From Methylobacterium sp. J-070 (lineage in GTDB: Bacteria > Pseudomonadota > Alphaproteobacteria > Rhizobiales > Beijerinckiaceae): DNA of 64,000 nucleotides. The position numbers were made by a program, and so were the translations under genes. Position 1 is the first letter of the stretch; each line of letters begins with the position of its first letter. The notes under the pieces were generated by a model. The model was given only the letters and a program-made list of their open reading frames with translations, made no database searches and was not told where the DNA came from. The stretch covers positions 124,001-188,000 of the forward strand of contig NZ_JAKSXX010000165.1 of NCBI RefSeq assembly GCF_022829385.1, read 5' to 3'. Shown piece after piece: positions 9,447 through 19,060 of this stretch.

Positions 9447-9847
9447 GGCTGTGGTTTCGTGGTCTGTGGGACGGCCAGCGCGCAGGTGGCGCCGCCGCTC
9501 GCGATCCGCGGGAGGACGAGCCGGCTATCGGGCCCGGCCGCGGCCAGGGCAGCCGCCTCCGCCACCGAGCCCACGGCGCGCAGGCGCTCGATCCGCGCCG
9601 AGCGGGTGACGACCGACCCGTCGCGGGCTTCCAGCGCGGCCGCGCCGACCGGGGAGGGGCGCAGGCCGAACCGCGCCGCCGCCCGATGGATGGACGGTTC
9701 GGAGGCCCGGTCCTCCGCCGTCGCGACGCCCGCAAGGTCGGCGCTGCCGGCACCGACGAGGGCGAGCGCCCGGGCGATTAGGGCGGCGATCTCGTCGGCG
9801 CCGGTGCCGTGGCGGAATCCGACGCCTGCGACGAACGGACCGGTCAT
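9443..9847 (-). CDS. cobE: Cobalamin biosynthesis protein CobE (CbiG C-domain)
   Basis: A 134-residue CbiG C-terminal-like protein: [19 protein letters not shown] at the start, [25 protein letters not shown] in the middle, and [12 protein letters not shown] near the end. In aerobic-pathway organisms CobE is found with cobalamin genes and is needed for synthesis, though its reaction is not well defined. The ATG at 9847 is chosen since it overlaps the cobL stop as ATGA and starts right before the conserved GVGFR. It sits between cobL and cobM. Confidence 0.88.
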   Translation of the reverse strand: MTGPFVAGVGFRHGTGADEIAALIARALALVGAGSADLAGVATAEDRASEPSIHRAAARFGLRPSPVGAAALEARDGSVVTRSARIERLRAVGSVAEAAALAAAGPDSRLVLPRIASGGATCALAVPQTTKPQP

Positions 9848-11064
9848 GATCTCGTCCAGGCCCACTGGGTCACCGGCATGGCGGGCCGCCAGCCGTGAAG
9901 GCCGCCGACGGGGCTCGCGCGCTCGACCGAGAATCGCCGCAGGCTGCCGCCATGCTCCGAGAAGGCGGTCAGCAGGACGGCTTCACCCTGCAGCGTCACC
10001 GCGTTGGCAACGCATCGCCCACCGGTCGGAAGCGCTGCGAGGGCCGCCGCGAGGAGGCCGGGCTCCGAGACGCCGCCGCCGATGAACACCGCGTCGGGGG
10101 CCGGCAGGCCGGCGAGGGCTTCGGGGGCCGCGCCCGTCACCACGGTCAGGTCCGGGACGCCCAGCGCCTCGGCGTTGCGCCGGACGCGCTCGGCCCGGTC
10201 CGGCCGCGCCTCGACCGCCGTGGCGTGCATACTCGGGTGGCGCAGCATCCACTCGATGCCGACCGAACCCGCGCCGGCCCCGATATCCCAGAGATAGCGC
10301 CCCGGATGCGGGCGCAGGGCCGCGAGGGTCAGGGCCCGGATCTCGGACTTGGTGAGCTGGCCGTCGTTCTCGAACAGGGCGTCGTCGAGGCCGGGCGTCA
10401 GGGGCAGGGCGGGTCCCGGTCCGGCGACGGCGATCGCAACGGTGTTGAGGGGGTCGACCGCGCCCAGGTCCAGGGCGTCGGCCCGGCATGAGCGCACCTG
10501 CTCGCGCGGGCCGCCCATGGCCTCCAGCACCGTCAGCGTCGAGACGCCGAAACCGCGCGCGCAGAGCAGCGCCGCGATCGCCGACGGCGTCGACCCGTCC
10601 CAGGACAGGGCCAGCAGCCGCGCGCCCGGCTGGAGATGCGGGACGATCCGGGCGAGCGCGCGTCCGTGCAGCGTGACGAGGCCGCATTCGGCGAGGGGCC
10701 AGCCGAGCCGGGCACAGGCGAGGCTGAAGGCCGAAGGCGATGGGAAGGTGCGGATCTCGGCCGGGGGCACCAGCCGGACGATCTCGGCGCCGATGCCGTA
10801 ATGGAACGGATCGCCGGTGGCGAGGATGCAGGTCGGCTCGCCTCTCCGGGCGAGGATGTCCGCATAGGCGTCGTGGATCGGGCTCGGCCAGGGGCGTGTC
10901 TCGGCGTCGAGCGGGCCCACGAGGGCGAGATGGCGCCGGCCGCCATAGACCACGCGGGCCGCATCGAGGGCCGCAGCCGCGGTGGCGGTCAGGCCGGCCC
11001 GGCCGTCCTCGCCGATGCCGACGATCGACAGCCACGGGGTGCTCGACAGCGGCTCAGCGCTCAT
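9844..11064 (-). CDS. cobL: Precorrin-6Y C5,15-methyltransferase (decarboxylating) CobL
   Basis: A 406-residue fusion of a CbiE-like methylase (about 1-200; WLSIVGIGEDGRAGLT and ATGDPFHYGIGAEIVR) and a CbiT-like methylase/decarboxylase (about 215-406; LTKSEIRALTLAAL, DIGAGAGSVGIEWML SAM loop, FIGGGV). It methylates C5 and C15 and removes the acetate carboxyl at C12. ATG 11064 is used; an in-frame ATG at 11079 also exists. The start abuts the divergent cobK start, so it probably depends on read-through from cobJ across cobK's antisense strand. Confidence 0.94.
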   Translation of the reverse strand: MSAEPLSSTPWLSIVGIGEDGRAGLTATAAAALDAARVVYGGRRHLALVGPLDAETRPWPSPIHDAYADILARRGEPTCILATGDPFHYGIGAEIVRLVPPAEIRTFPSPSAFSLACARLGWPLAECGLVTLHGRALARIVPHLQPGARLLALSWDGSTPSAIAALLCARGFGVSTLTVLEAMGGPREQVRSCRADALDLGAVDPLNTVAIAVAGPGPALPLTPGLDDALFENDGQLTKSEIRALTLAALRPHPGRYLWDIGAGAGSVGIEWMLRHPSMHATAVEARPDRAERVRRNAEALGVPDLTVVTGAAPEALAGLPAPDAVFIGGGVSEPGLLAAALAALPTGGRCVANAVTLQGEAVLLTAFSEHGGSLRRFSVERASPVGGLHGWRPAMPVTQWAWTRS

Positions 11065-11077
11065 GGACAAGGCATCC

Positions 11078-11875
11078 ATGAACGGGGCGCCCGAGACGCA
11101 CGAAGGCCGGCGGATCCTGATCCTCGGCGGCACCGGCGAGGCGAGCGCCCTGGCGCGGGCGCTGGCCGGGCGGCCGGACCTGTCGGTCCGCCTGTCCCTC
11201 GCCGGACGGACCGCCGCGCCGAAGGTCGAGCCCGTGCCGACCCGGATCGGCGGATTCGGCGGCGCCGCGGGCTTGGCGCACTACCTGCTCGCCGAGGGGC
11301 TGACGCGCCTGGTCGACGCGACGCATCCCTTCGCCGCGGCGATCTCGGGCAACGCCGCGCGCGCGGCCGCGCAGGCGGGGGTGCCGCTCCTCGCGATCCG
11401 CCGCCCGGCCTGGGACCGCGTCCCGGGCGACCTCTGGACCGAGGTCGGCAGCATGGCGGAGGCCGCCGCTGCCCTCGGCCCGGTGCCTCGGCGCGTGTTC
11501 CTGACGATCGGCCGCCAGGAGGCCGGAGCCTTCGCGGCGGCGCCGCACCACGCCTACCTGGCGCGGACGGTCGAGCCGCTCCGTGAGGTGCTGACGGTGC
11601 CGCGCCTCGCCACCATCGAGGCCCGCGGCCCCTTCGACGCGGAGGCCGAGACTGCGCTGATGAGGGCCTCCGGCATCGAGATCCTGGTCGCCAAGAATTC
11701 CGGCGGCGCCGCGACCTACGGAAAGATCGCGGCGGCGCGGCGTCTGGGGATACCGGTCGTCATGGTGCGGCGGCCGGCCAAACCCGACGTGCCGAGCGTG
11801 GCCGACATCGCGGGCGCCCTGCGCTGGTTGGACGGGGACGCTCACGCCGTCCCCTCGACCGTGCGGGCGGTGTAG
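11078..11875 (+). CDS. cobK: Precorrin-6A reductase CobK
   Basis: A 265-residue NADPH-dependent reductase converting precorrin-6A to precorrin-6B (dihydro). The nucleotide loop ILILGGTGEASALARAL lies at about 14-30. Family stretches are RIGGFGGAAGL, LVDATHPFAAAISGNAARAA, RRVFLTIGRQEAGAF, ARGPFDAEAE and LVAKNSGGAATYGKIAAARRLGIPVVMVRRP. It is the only cob gene on the plus strand here. Its start (11078, or ATG 11063) touches the divergent cobL start, and its last 34 bp overlap the 3' end of cobJ tail to tail. Confidence 0.94.
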   Translation: MNGAPETHEGRRILILGGTGEASALARALAGRPDLSVRLSLAGRTAAPKVEPVPTRIGGFGGAAGLAHYLLAEGLTRLVDATHPFAAAISGNAARAAAQAGVPLLAIRRPAWDRVPGDLWTEVGSMAEAAAALGPVPRRVFLTIGRQEAGAFAAAPHHAYLARTVEPLREVLTVPRLATIEARGPFDAEAETALMRASGIEILVAKNSGGAATYGKIAAARRLGIPVVMVRRPAKPDVPSVADIAGALRWLDGDAHAVPSTVRAV

Positions 11876-12621
11876 ACGAGCGGGGGCCGCCCCTCCCGGT
11901 GGATCAGGCGCGTGGTCGAGGCGCCGAGGATCACGATCGTGGCCATGTCGGCCGGCAGGTCGGGCGCCTCCGCCAGCGTCGCGACCCGGATGGCCTCTTC
12001 CGGCCTGCTGACGGCGCGGGCGAACATGACCGGCGTCCCGGGCGCGCGGATCCCGGCGGCGATCGCCAGGGCCGCGCCGAGCTGCCAGGGGCGGGCCGCG
12101 GAGATCGGGTTGTAGAGCGCCACCACCAGATCGGCCCGCAGCACCGCCTCCAGCCGCGCGGTCACCACCGGCCAGGGCTTCAGGTTGTCCGAGAGCGACA
12201 GGGCGCAGAAGTCGCCGCCGAGCGGGGCTCCGAGGCGGGCGGCGGCCGCCAGCATGGCGGTGATGCCCGGCTCCACCGTGATGGCGAGGTCGCGCCAGCC
12301 CGGCTCGCCGTGCTCCACTGCCTCGAACACCGCCGCCGCCATGGCGAAGACGCCGGGATCGCCGCCGGAGACGATCGCGACCCTCCGCCCGGAGGCGGCG
12401 AGCCGCAGGGCGTGGCGGGCGCGGTCGACCTCCACCCGGTTGTCGCTGGCGTGCCGGGTCAGGCCCGGACGCTCGGGCACGCGGGCCACGTAGGGAAAGT
12501 AGCCGACGAGATCCTCCGCCGCGTCCAGCGCCCGACGGGCGGATTCGGTCAGCAGCGACGGGTCGCCCGGTCCCAGGCCGACGACGGCGAGGCTGCCGTC
12601 CGGATGGCTGCGGCCCGTCAT
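11842..12621 (-). CDS. cobJ: Precorrin-3B C17-methyltransferase CobJ
   Basis: A 259-residue methylase and ring-contraction enzyme that turns precorrin-3B into precorrin-4. It has LAVVGLGPGDPSLLTESARRAL at the start, DLVGYFPYVARV, VAIVSGGDPGVFAMAAAVFE, VEPGITAMLAAAARLGAPLGGDF, CALSLSDNLKPW and LVVALYNPISAARPWQL, all family hallmarks. The ATG overlaps the stop of a small upstream frame as ATGA. Its 3' end overlaps cobK on the opposite strand by 34 bp. Confidence 0.95.
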   Translation of the reverse strand: MTGRSHPDGSLAVVGLGPGDPSLLTESARRALDAAEDLVGYFPYVARVPERPGLTRHASDNRVEVDRARHALRLAASGRRVAIVSGGDPGVFAMAAAVFEAVEHGEPGWRDLAITVEPGITAMLAAAARLGAPLGGDFCALSLSDNLKPWPVVTARLEAVLRADLVVALYNPISAARPWQLGAALAIAAGIRAPGTPVMFARAVSRPEEAIRVATLAEAPDLPADMATIVILGASTTRLIHREGRPPLVYTARTVEGTA

Positions 12622-12776
12622 GACAGTGACGGGGCGGCGATGCCCCGCGCCGCGAGACGCTTCACCGCCCCCTCGTCGAGGGACGCGAAGGTCTCGCCGC
12701 TCATTCGCCGAACTCCGCAGGCGGTCACGCCGCTGGCGAAAGCGCCGCCCGCGTCAAGCATGGTCAAGCCGGCCAC
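12618..12776 (-). CDS. Possible small protein between cobI and cobJ
   Basis: The 215-bp gap between cobI and cobJ holds an open frame that ends in a TGA overlapping the cobJ ATG as ATGA. From GTG 12776 it encodes 52 residues, including LTMLDAGGAFASGVTACGV and ASLDEGAVKRLAARGIAAP; ATG 12761 would give 47. The frame stays open back to the cobI stop, with strong GC at third positions. I do not recognise it. It may be a small coupled protein, a relict of a lost gene, or a spacer that happens to be open. Confidence 0.4.
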   Translation of the reverse strand: MAGLTMLDAGGAFASGVTACGVRRMSGETFASLDEGAVKRLAARGIAAPSLS

Positions 12777-12836
12777 GACCGCGATCGATCCCCGACGCGC
12801 GTCGCGTTCCCTGCGCGGGAGGACGGGGCATGTCGC

Positions 12837-13616
12837 TCACGGCCGCCGCCCCTCGCCGGGCACGAGCACCATGGAGAAATACGGGGCGTCGTCGTCGGCC
12901 TTGTCCGCCAGCATCACGACGCGCTCGCCCGCCATCGTGCCGCGCTCGACGTAGACGGCCCGGTCGAGGACGCCCGCGGCGGCCAGGGCGGCGCGCACCT
13001 TCGGCAGGTGGCGGCCGAGCTTCATCACCACGGCCGCGTCCGTGGCGCCGAGGCGCTCGGCGAGGGCGGCGAGCGGCAGGGTGGCGGGCAGGACGGTGAG
13101 GACGTCGTCACCCCAGGTGATAGGGGTACCGGCCCGGGTCCAGCAGCCCGACATGCCGGTCACGCCCGGCACGACCTCGACGGGGAAGCGGTCCTTGAGG
13201 CGCCGCCACAGGTGCATGAACGAGCCGTAGAAGAACGGGTCGCCCTCCGACAGGATCGCCACGTCCCGCCCGGCGCCGAGATGGTCGGCGAGCTGCCCGG
13301 CCGCGTCGTCGTAGAAGCCCGCGAGCGCCGCGACGTAATCCGGATGCTCGGGGTGGATCTCGGTGGTATAGGGGTAGGCCAGCGCCATCTCGCGGGCGGG
13401 ATCGCGCAGGATCGCGTCCGCGATGGTGCGGGCGTTCCCGCGTCGGCCGCGCTTGCAGAAGTGCACCAGCACCGGCGCGCGCATCAGCACGCGCTGCGCC
13501 TTCACGGTCAGCAGCTCCGGGTCCCCCGGACCCATCCCGACCCCGTAGAGCGTGCCGGTCACCGCGGCGGCGGGAAGCGCCTCGGCGGGCTCGTCCAGCC
13601 GTTCGAACCCGTCCAT
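12837..13616 (-). CDS. cobI: Precorrin-2 C20-methyltransferase CobI
   Basis: A 259-residue SAM methylase acting on precorrin-2. Key parts are GTLYGVGMGPGDPELLTVKAQRVL near 20-45, VLVHFCKRG, DVAILSEGDPFFYGSFMHLWRRL, VVPGVTGMSGCWTRAGTPITWGDD and a C-terminal YVERGTMAGERV. The start ATG at 13616 overlaps the cobH stop as TGATG. A 215-bp gap, unusual for this tight operon, separates it from cobJ and holds a small open frame. Confidence 0.95.
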   Translation of the reverse strand: MDGFERLDEPAEALPAAAVTGTLYGVGMGPGDPELLTVKAQRVLMRAPVLVHFCKRGRRGNARTIADAILRDPAREMALAYPYTTEIHPEHPDYVAALAGFYDDAAGQLADHLGAGRDVAILSEGDPFFYGSFMHLWRRLKDRFPVEVVPGVTGMSGCWTRAGTPITWGDDVLTVLPATLPLAALAERLGATDAAVVMKLGRHLPKVRAALAAAGVLDRAVYVERGTMAGERVVMLADKADDDAPYFSMVLVPGEGRRP

Positions 13617-14308
13617 CACTCGGCCTCGCTGGCGAGCGCGTTGACGGCCGCGGCCGTCATGGCGCTTCCGCCCCGCCGCCCATGGACGACCACGAAGGGC
13701 ACACGCCCGTCCCGGGCGAGCGCCTCCTTCGACTCCGCGGCGCCCACGAAGCCCACCGGGATGCCGATCACGGCGGCCGGCGGCGCCACCCCGGCGTCGA
13801 GCAGCTCGAGCAGGCGGAACAGCGCGGTCGGCGCGTTGCCCACCGCCACGACGCTGCCCGGCAGATGCTCGCGCCACAGCTCCATGGCGGCGGCGGAGCG
13901 CGTGGTGCCGAGGCGGCCGGCGAGATCCGGCACGCGCGGGTCGCCGAGGGTGCAGATCACCCGGTTGTCGGCGGGCAGGCGGGCCCGGGTCACGCCGTCG
14001 GCGACCATGCGGACGTCGCACAGGACCGGCGCGCCGGCCCGGAGCGCCGCGACGCCGGCCTCGGCGAAGCCCGGCGCCATCTCCACGTCGGCCGGGAGGT
14101 CGGTCATGCCGCAGGCGTGGATCATGCGCACGACCACGCGCTCGGCGGCCCCCGTCCAGCGGGCGAGATCGGCTTCGGCGCGGATCATCGCGAAGGAGCG
14201 CGCGTAGATCGCGCCGCCGTCGCGGATGTAGTCGTAGCGGGACGGTGGCTCGGAAGCCGCCGCCGGCTCCGATCCTGTCTGGCGCAGGGCGTTCTGGCTC
14301 GCGCTCAT
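13616..14308 (-). CDS. cobH: Precorrin-8X methylmutase CobH
   Basis: A 230-residue enzyme that shifts the C11 methyl to C12, giving hydrogenobyrinate. The catalytic His sits in [14 protein letters not shown] near 60-73. Other hallmarks are [40 protein letters not shown] and [14 protein letters not shown]. Length is slightly above the usual 210 because of a Ser/Ala-rich N-terminal tail of about 20 residues. It overlaps cobG (ATGA) upstream and cobI (TGATG) downstream. Confidence 0.95.
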   Translation of the reverse strand: MSASQNALRQTGSEPAAASEPPSRYDYIRDGGAIYARSFAMIRAEADLARWTGAAERVVVRMIHACGMTDLPADVEMAPGFAEAGVAALRAGAPVLCDVRMVADGVTRARLPADNRVICTLGDPRVPDLAGRLGTTRSAAAMELWREHLPGSVVAVGNAPTALFRLLELLDAGVAPPAAVIGIPVGFVGAAESKEALARDGRVPFVVVHGRRGGSAMTAAAVNALASEAE

Positions 14309-15672
14309 GCCGGTCTCCTGGTCCTCCCGCTCTCCGTCCGGGCAGCCTCCGGCGCGAAAGCGGCGGCGAGCCCGACGGTCTTGGCCCTTCCTAACCGCTC
14401 CAGCACGGCCTCGATAGGGAGGTCGATCGCCGGCTCATCGCCCGGGCCGCCGTCGATCACGATGCCGTAGAGGCCGCCGCGACCGACGAGCGTCAGGTCG
14501 GTCGGGCCGGGCCTGGCGCAGCCCTTGGCGCAGCCCGACACGTGCGCGGTCCGCCCCTGCGCCGCCAGCTTTCCGAACAGCGCCGCGACACGGGCGGCAT
14601 CCGCGAGGGTCGGCGTCGATCCGGACGCGCAGCCCGGAGCGCCCGTACAGGCGTCGATGCTGCGGCGGGGATCCTCGGGGGCGACGATGAACGCGTCCGC
14701 GAGGCCGGCCAGCACCGGTTCCGCGCGTGCGCCGGCCGCAGCCGCCAAGACGAAGCCGCGGGTCGGCGAGAGCCGGATCGCGTCCGCTCCGATCGCGGCG
14801 GCCGCGGCCGCGACCCGGTCGAGGGCGTCCGCGGTGCAGCGGCCGAAGGGCGCGTCGAGGGCGAGGATCTGGAGATCCGGCGCCGTCCGAAGGCCGGCGG
14901 CCGGCCCGAACGGCGCGCCCCGGAGCGGAGCATCGCCGCGCTCCGTCGCCCGCACGGACTGGCAACTGCCCGCCGCCCGGGTCCCGCCGAGCATGTCCGC
15001 CAGCCCGGCGCGTTCGTCGTCTGACAGGTCGCGCATGCGGCGGCGGCCGCTGCGCGCGAAGGCCGCCAACAGCCGCGCCACGAGGGGCGCGGCCTCCTGC
15101 GCCGGGCAGGTGAGGAGATCCCGCCGGCCTCGGTCGGTGGCAACCGCGATCACGACACCGTCGCGGTCATCGGCGAACACGAGACAATCCGCGTCCGGCA
15201 GCGCCACGGCGCGGCGGCCCTCGACCACGACCAGCGTCTTGGCCGGCAGGCCGGGGATCGCGAGCGCCGCCGCCTCGATGGCGCGGGCCAGGGCCGGCAC
15301 GTCGAACACCTCGCCCGCGTCGCGCCCCGCCAGGGGGCTCGTGAGCGTCGAACGCTGCGGGCCCCCGTCGGCGCGCACGTCGCCGAGGCCGGCGGTTGCG
15401 AGTAGCTCTGCGAGCTCCGTCCGGGTCGCCTCGGTCACGCCGCGGATCTGGAGATTGGCCCGGGCTGTGAGGTCGAGATGGCCGTTCCCGAATTGGCGGG
15501 CGCCCTCCGCCACCGTGCGGGCCTGATCCGGCGTGAGCATCCCCAGGGGCGGGTGCACCCGCGCCAGGAGCCCGTCGCCCGTCGGCATCGGCCGGGCGAG
15601 GCCCGGGCACCAGCCCCGGCGGGCAGGCGCCTGGGGCAGGGCGCGGCGGTGGCGGCCGGCGAGCGGGGTCAC
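14305..15672 (-). CDS. cobG: Precorrin-3B synthase CobG
   Basis: A 455-residue monooxygenase of the sulphite/nitrite reductase fold that uses O2 to make precorrin-3B, marking the aerobic corrin pathway. Two ferredoxin-like half domains are visible ([21 protein letters not shown] near 30-50; [11 protein letters not shown] later). Fe-S cluster Cys residues lie in [14 protein letters not shown] and [13 protein letters not shown]. It overlaps cobN and cobH at ATGA junctions. Its presence shows that this organism makes B12 by the oxygen-dependent route. Confidence 0.93.
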   Translation of the reverse strand: MTPLAGRHRRALPQAPARRGWCPGLARPMPTGDGLLARVHPPLGMLTPDQARTVAEGARQFGNGHLDLTARANLQIRGVTEATRTELAELLATAGLGDVRADGGPQRSTLTSPLAGRDAGEVFDVPALARAIEAAALAIPGLPAKTLVVVEGRRAVALPDADCLVFADDRDGVVIAVATDRGRRDLLTCPAQEAAPLVARLLAAFARSGRRRMRDLSDDERAGLADMLGGTRAAGSCQSVRATERGDAPLRGAPFGPAAGLRTAPDLQILALDAPFGRCTADALDRVAAAAAAIGADAIRLSPTRGFVLAAAAGARAEPVLAGLADAFIVAPEDPRRSIDACTGAPGCASGSTPTLADAARVAALFGKLAAQGRTAHVSGCAKGCARPGPTDLTLVGRGGLYGIVIDGGPGDEPAIDLPIEAVLERLGRAKTVGLAAAFAPEAARTESGRTRRPA

Positions 15673-18600
15673 GCGGCCGCCTCCCGCATCAGCGCATCCG
15701 CCGGCAGGGCGTTCCGGCGGCTGCGCCAGAGGCCGCGGTCCCGGGCCTCGTCGAAGCGCTCCAGGATCGCCCGCGTGGCCGCGGGATTGGCGGCACGGAG
15801 CCGCTCGAACACCTCGGCATCGGCGATCCAGGCGGCGTAGAGCCGGTCGAATCCGGCATCGGTGACGGCCTCGCTCGTCGCGGCAAGGACGAACACCGCG
15901 TCGAGGCCCTGCGCCAGCTCCTGCGCCCCCCGGTGGCCGTGGCGGAGCTGCGCGGCGATCCAGCGGGGATCGGCCAGGCGTCCGCCGATCAGGCGCGCAG
16001 CATCCTCGCGGGCCGTGCGGGCCTTCGGCCGTTCCGGCACCGAGACGTCCAGGCTGTAGAGCGTCGGCCGCGCACCCTCCAGGCTGGCGGCGGCCGCGAA
16101 GCCGCCCATGGCGTCGACCGCCGCGTCGCCGTCGAACAGGTCACGCTCGGCCACGTCGAAGGCGTGCAGATACGCGTCGGCGGCCCCGACCCGGGCGGCG
16201 AAATCCCCGTCCGGACCCTCGCCGTCGCCGAACGCGTGGGTGCTGGCCGCGAGATAGGCACGGCCGAGATCGGCCCGGTCGTCCCAGCCGCCGTCGAGGG
16301 CGGCGGCGGCCGTGCCGGCGCCGTAGCGGCCCGGCGCCGCGCCGTAGACCCGCGCGCCCGTCGCGCCGCGCCGCCGGGCCGCCGCCAAGGGGTTCTCGTC
16401 ATCCGCCTCGTCCCGCTCGGCCACCGCCCGGGCGGCGCGGTCGATCAGCGCCAGCGTGTCGGGAAACGTGTCGCGGAACGCCCCCGAGACCCGGACCGTC
16501 ACGTCGATCCGCGGACGGTCGAGCAAGGCCAGGGGCAGGATCTCGAAGCCGGTCACGCGGGTGCTGGCGTGGTCCCAGACCGGACGGACGCCCATCAGCG
16601 CCAGGGCATGCGCCACATCCTCCCCACCGGTGCGCAGGGTCGGCGAGGCCCACAGGTCCATGACGATCCGGGCCGGATAGGTCCCCTCGTCCTGGAGGTA
16701 GCGCGTGACGACGGCATCGGCGGCCCGGGCGCCGAGGAGCGCGGCGGCGCGGCTCGGGATCGCACGGGGATCGAGGGTGGTGAGGTTCCGTCCGGTGGGC
16801 AACACGTCGGTGCGGCCCCGGGACGGGGAGCCGGCCGGTCCCGGGGGAACGAACCGGCTGTCGAGGGCGGCGAGCAGGCCGTCGCGCTCGCCGGCGGCGC
16901 TCGCCAGGACCGGATCGGCCGCCCCGTCGGGGGCCCGGCCGAAGACGTGCAGCCCGTCGCGGAACGTGGTCTCGCCGAGGTCGCACAGGTGGGCGTCGAG
17001 CTGCGTCAGCGCCGCGTCCATCGGCGTGTCGGGTCCGATCCCGGCGCCGTCCAGCAGTCCGGCCGCCTCGGCCTCGTCCAGGATGGCCCTGGCCACGAGG
17101 GCGGCCCGGCGCGGGTCCAGGACGCTGGCGGCCGCGTATTCCTCGACCAGTTCGCGCAGGCGCACGGCTTCTGGCGGCAGGGCATGCGCCGCGGTCTGCG
17201 GGGTCAGGTGGCCCAGCGCGATCCCGCCGAGGCGGCGCTTCAGCGGAGCGGCCTCGCCCGGATCGTCGACGATGAACGGGTAGACCACCGGAAGGCCGCC
17301 GACGCAGAGCGCCGGAAGACACGCGGGCGACAGCGCCACCGCCTTTCCGGGGAGCCATTCGGTCGTGCCGTGGGTGCCGAGCTGCACCAGGACGTCGAAA
17401 TGGCTCCGCAGGCCCAGGTAGAAGGCCAGATAGGCGTGGGTCGGGAGGCGCTCCGGGTCGTGGTAGCCCGCCTTCCGGTCCGGATCGCGCCCCCGGTCGG
17501 GCTGGAGGAAGACCGCGAGGTTTTCGCGGTGGCCTCCGCCGTCCGGCGGGGCGGAGCTGCGCCCGCCGACGGGTGCGCTTCCGCCGGTCACCATGCGGAA
17601 CCGGAACGCGCCGTCGACGCAGCCGGCATCGCCCTCGGGTTCCCCCCAGGCCGCGACCAGGGCGGCGCGCGTCGCCTCGGGGAGGCCGCCGAGCCAGGCG
17701 GCGTAGGACGCGAGCGGCACGCTGAACCCGGCGGGGCCCTCGGTCAGGTCCGCCATCAGCCGGCTACAATCGGGCAGCGCCCCCGCGGCGTAGCCCGCGG
17801 CGGCGAGGTCGGCGGCAATCGTGCGGGCGCTCGCCGGCGTATCGAGGCCGACCGCGAAGCCGGCCCGTCCGCCGCGGGCCGGATAGTCGGACAGGACCAG
17901 GGCGACGCGCCGCGCCGCCCGGGGCAGGGCGGCGAGGCGCAGCCAGCCCGCTGCCCGGTCGGCCAGGGCGGCGATGCCCGGCGCGTACGGCACCGCCCGC
18001 CGCTCGGCGAAGCCCGCGACCTCGGGACTCTCCTCTTTGAAGGAGATCGGGAATCCCGAGAGCCGGCCGTCGAATTCCGGCAGCGCCACCTGCATGGCGA
18101 GGTCGGCCGCGCCGAGACCCCGGGCCGAAGCCTGCCAGGCGTCCTGCGCGGCGCCCACCGTGTAGGCCTGCAGGACCGGGCAGTCGGCCCCGTCGAGGAC
18201 GAAGTCGGTCCCGTCCTCCCGGGCCGAGAACGCCGTCGCGGCGATCACGAGATCGGGCCTGCGCGCGCGCACCGCCTCCGACACCGCGGCGGCGGCCTCG
18301 GGCTCCTTCAGGCTCGAGACCGCCATCGGCAGCACCCCGATGCCCCGATCGCGCAGGGCCGCGGTCAGCACGACGAAGGGCGCGGTGTCGCCGCCGAGCA
18401 CGGCCGACCGGTAGACCAGGAGCAGGACCAGCGGTGCGGCCGGGGCGCCCGATCCCGCGAAGGGAATCGCCGACGCGGCCGCCGCGACGGCGTCGTCGAC
18501 GGCCATGACGCTGCAGCCCGGGCACCAGGGGAATCCCCGCGGCAGCGGCCGGGGCGGCTCGACCGCGAGGTCGCAGCCGATCCGCGCCGCCAGCACGCGC

Positions 18601-19055
18601 AGCAACCGCCGCAGATTTGCCGGGCCGCCGGCGCGGAAGTAGGCGTCGAGACGCCCGGCGAGATCGGGGTCGGTCGAGAAGGCCGCGAGCCGCGGGTCGG
18701 GCCGGTCGTCGCCCGGGAGCACCGCGAGCACCACCCCGTGTGCCCGGGCGATCTCGGCGCAGCGCTCGATCCCGTAGCGCCAGTAATCCAGGCCGCCGAG
18801 GCAGCGGATCATCACGAGCTTCGCCCGCGCCACCACCCGCTCGACATAGAGGTCCACCGACAGCGGATGCCGGAGCTTCGCCAGCTTGGCGAGCCGCAGG
18901 CTCGGCAGCCCGGTCTCGGCCGCGTGCGCCTGCGCGATCCCCGACAGGTCGCTGTCGGTGAAGGACAGCACGACGAGGTCCCCGGGCTCCTGCCCGAGAT
19001 CCACCGCCGCCTCGCCCTCGTCGAGGGACACGGAATCGATGCGCACGAGGTGCAT
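15669..19055 (-). CDS. cobN: Aerobic cobaltochelatase subunit CobN
   Basis: The large subunit (1128 residues) that inserts cobalt into hydrogenobyrinate a,c-diamide together with the AAA+ subunits CobS and CobT, which are not in this window. Recognisable stretches are LGGLDYWRYGIE, MVTGG, the LVQLGTHGTTEWLPGKA metal-site region, GGLPVVYPFIVDDPGEAAPLKRR, PTGRNLTTLDPRAIPSRAA and the C-terminal HGHRGAQEL and MREAAA end. It is somewhat shorter than many CobN proteins (about 1,200-1,300). The stop overlaps cobG. Confidence 0.95.
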   Translation of the reverse strand: MHLVRIDSVSLDEGEAAVDLGQEPGDLVVLSFTDSDLSGIAQAHAAETGLPSLRLAKLAKLRHPLSVDLYVERVVARAKLVMIRCLGGLDYWRYGIERCAEIARAHGVVLAVLPGDDRPDPRLAAFSTDPDLAGRLDAYFRAGGPANLRRLLRVLAARIGCDLAVEPPRPLPRGFPWCPGCSVMAVDDAVAAAASAIPFAGSGAPAAPLVLLLVYRSAVLGGDTAPFVVLTAALRDRGIGVLPMAVSSLKEPEAAAAVSEAVRARRPDLVIAATAFSAREDGTDFVLDGADCPVLQAYTVGAAQDAWQASARGLGAADLAMQVALPEFDGRLSGFPISFKEESPEVAGFAERRAVPYAPGIAALADRAAGWLRLAALPRAARRVALVLSDYPARGGRAGFAVGLDTPASARTIAADLAAAGYAAGALPDCSRLMADLTEGPAGFSVPLASYAAWLGGLPEATRAALVAAWGEPEGDAGCVDGAFRFRMVTGGSAPVGGRSSAPPDGGGHRENLAVFLQPDRGRDPDRKAGYHDPERLPTHAYLAFYLGLRSHFDVLVQLGTHGTTEWLPGKAVALSPACLPALCVGGLPVVYPFIVDDPGEAAPLKRRLGGIALGHLTPQTAAHALPPEAVRLRELVEEYAAASVLDPRRAALVARAILDEAEAAGLLDGAGIGPDTPMDAALTQLDAHLCDLGETTFRDGLHVFGRAPDGAADPVLASAAGERDGLLAALDSRFVPPGPAGSPSRGRTDVLPTGRNLTTLDPRAIPSRAAALLGARAADAVVTRYLQDEGTYPARIVMDLWASPTLRTGGEDVAHALALMGVRPVWDHASTRVTGFEILPLALLDRPRIDVTVRVSGAFRDTFPDTLALIDRAARAVAERDEADDENPLAAARRRGATGARVYGAAPGRYGAGTAAAALDGGWDDRADLGRAYLAASTHAFGDGEGPDGDFAARVGAADAYLHAFDVAERDLFDGDAAVDAMGGFAAAASLEGARPTLYSLDVSVPERPKARTAREDAARLIGGRLADPRWIAAQLRHGHRGAQELAQGLDAVFVLAATSEAVTDAGFDRLYAAWIADAEVFERLRAANPAATRAILERFDEARDRGLWRSRRNALPADALMREAAA

Positions 19056-19060
19056 GGCGC

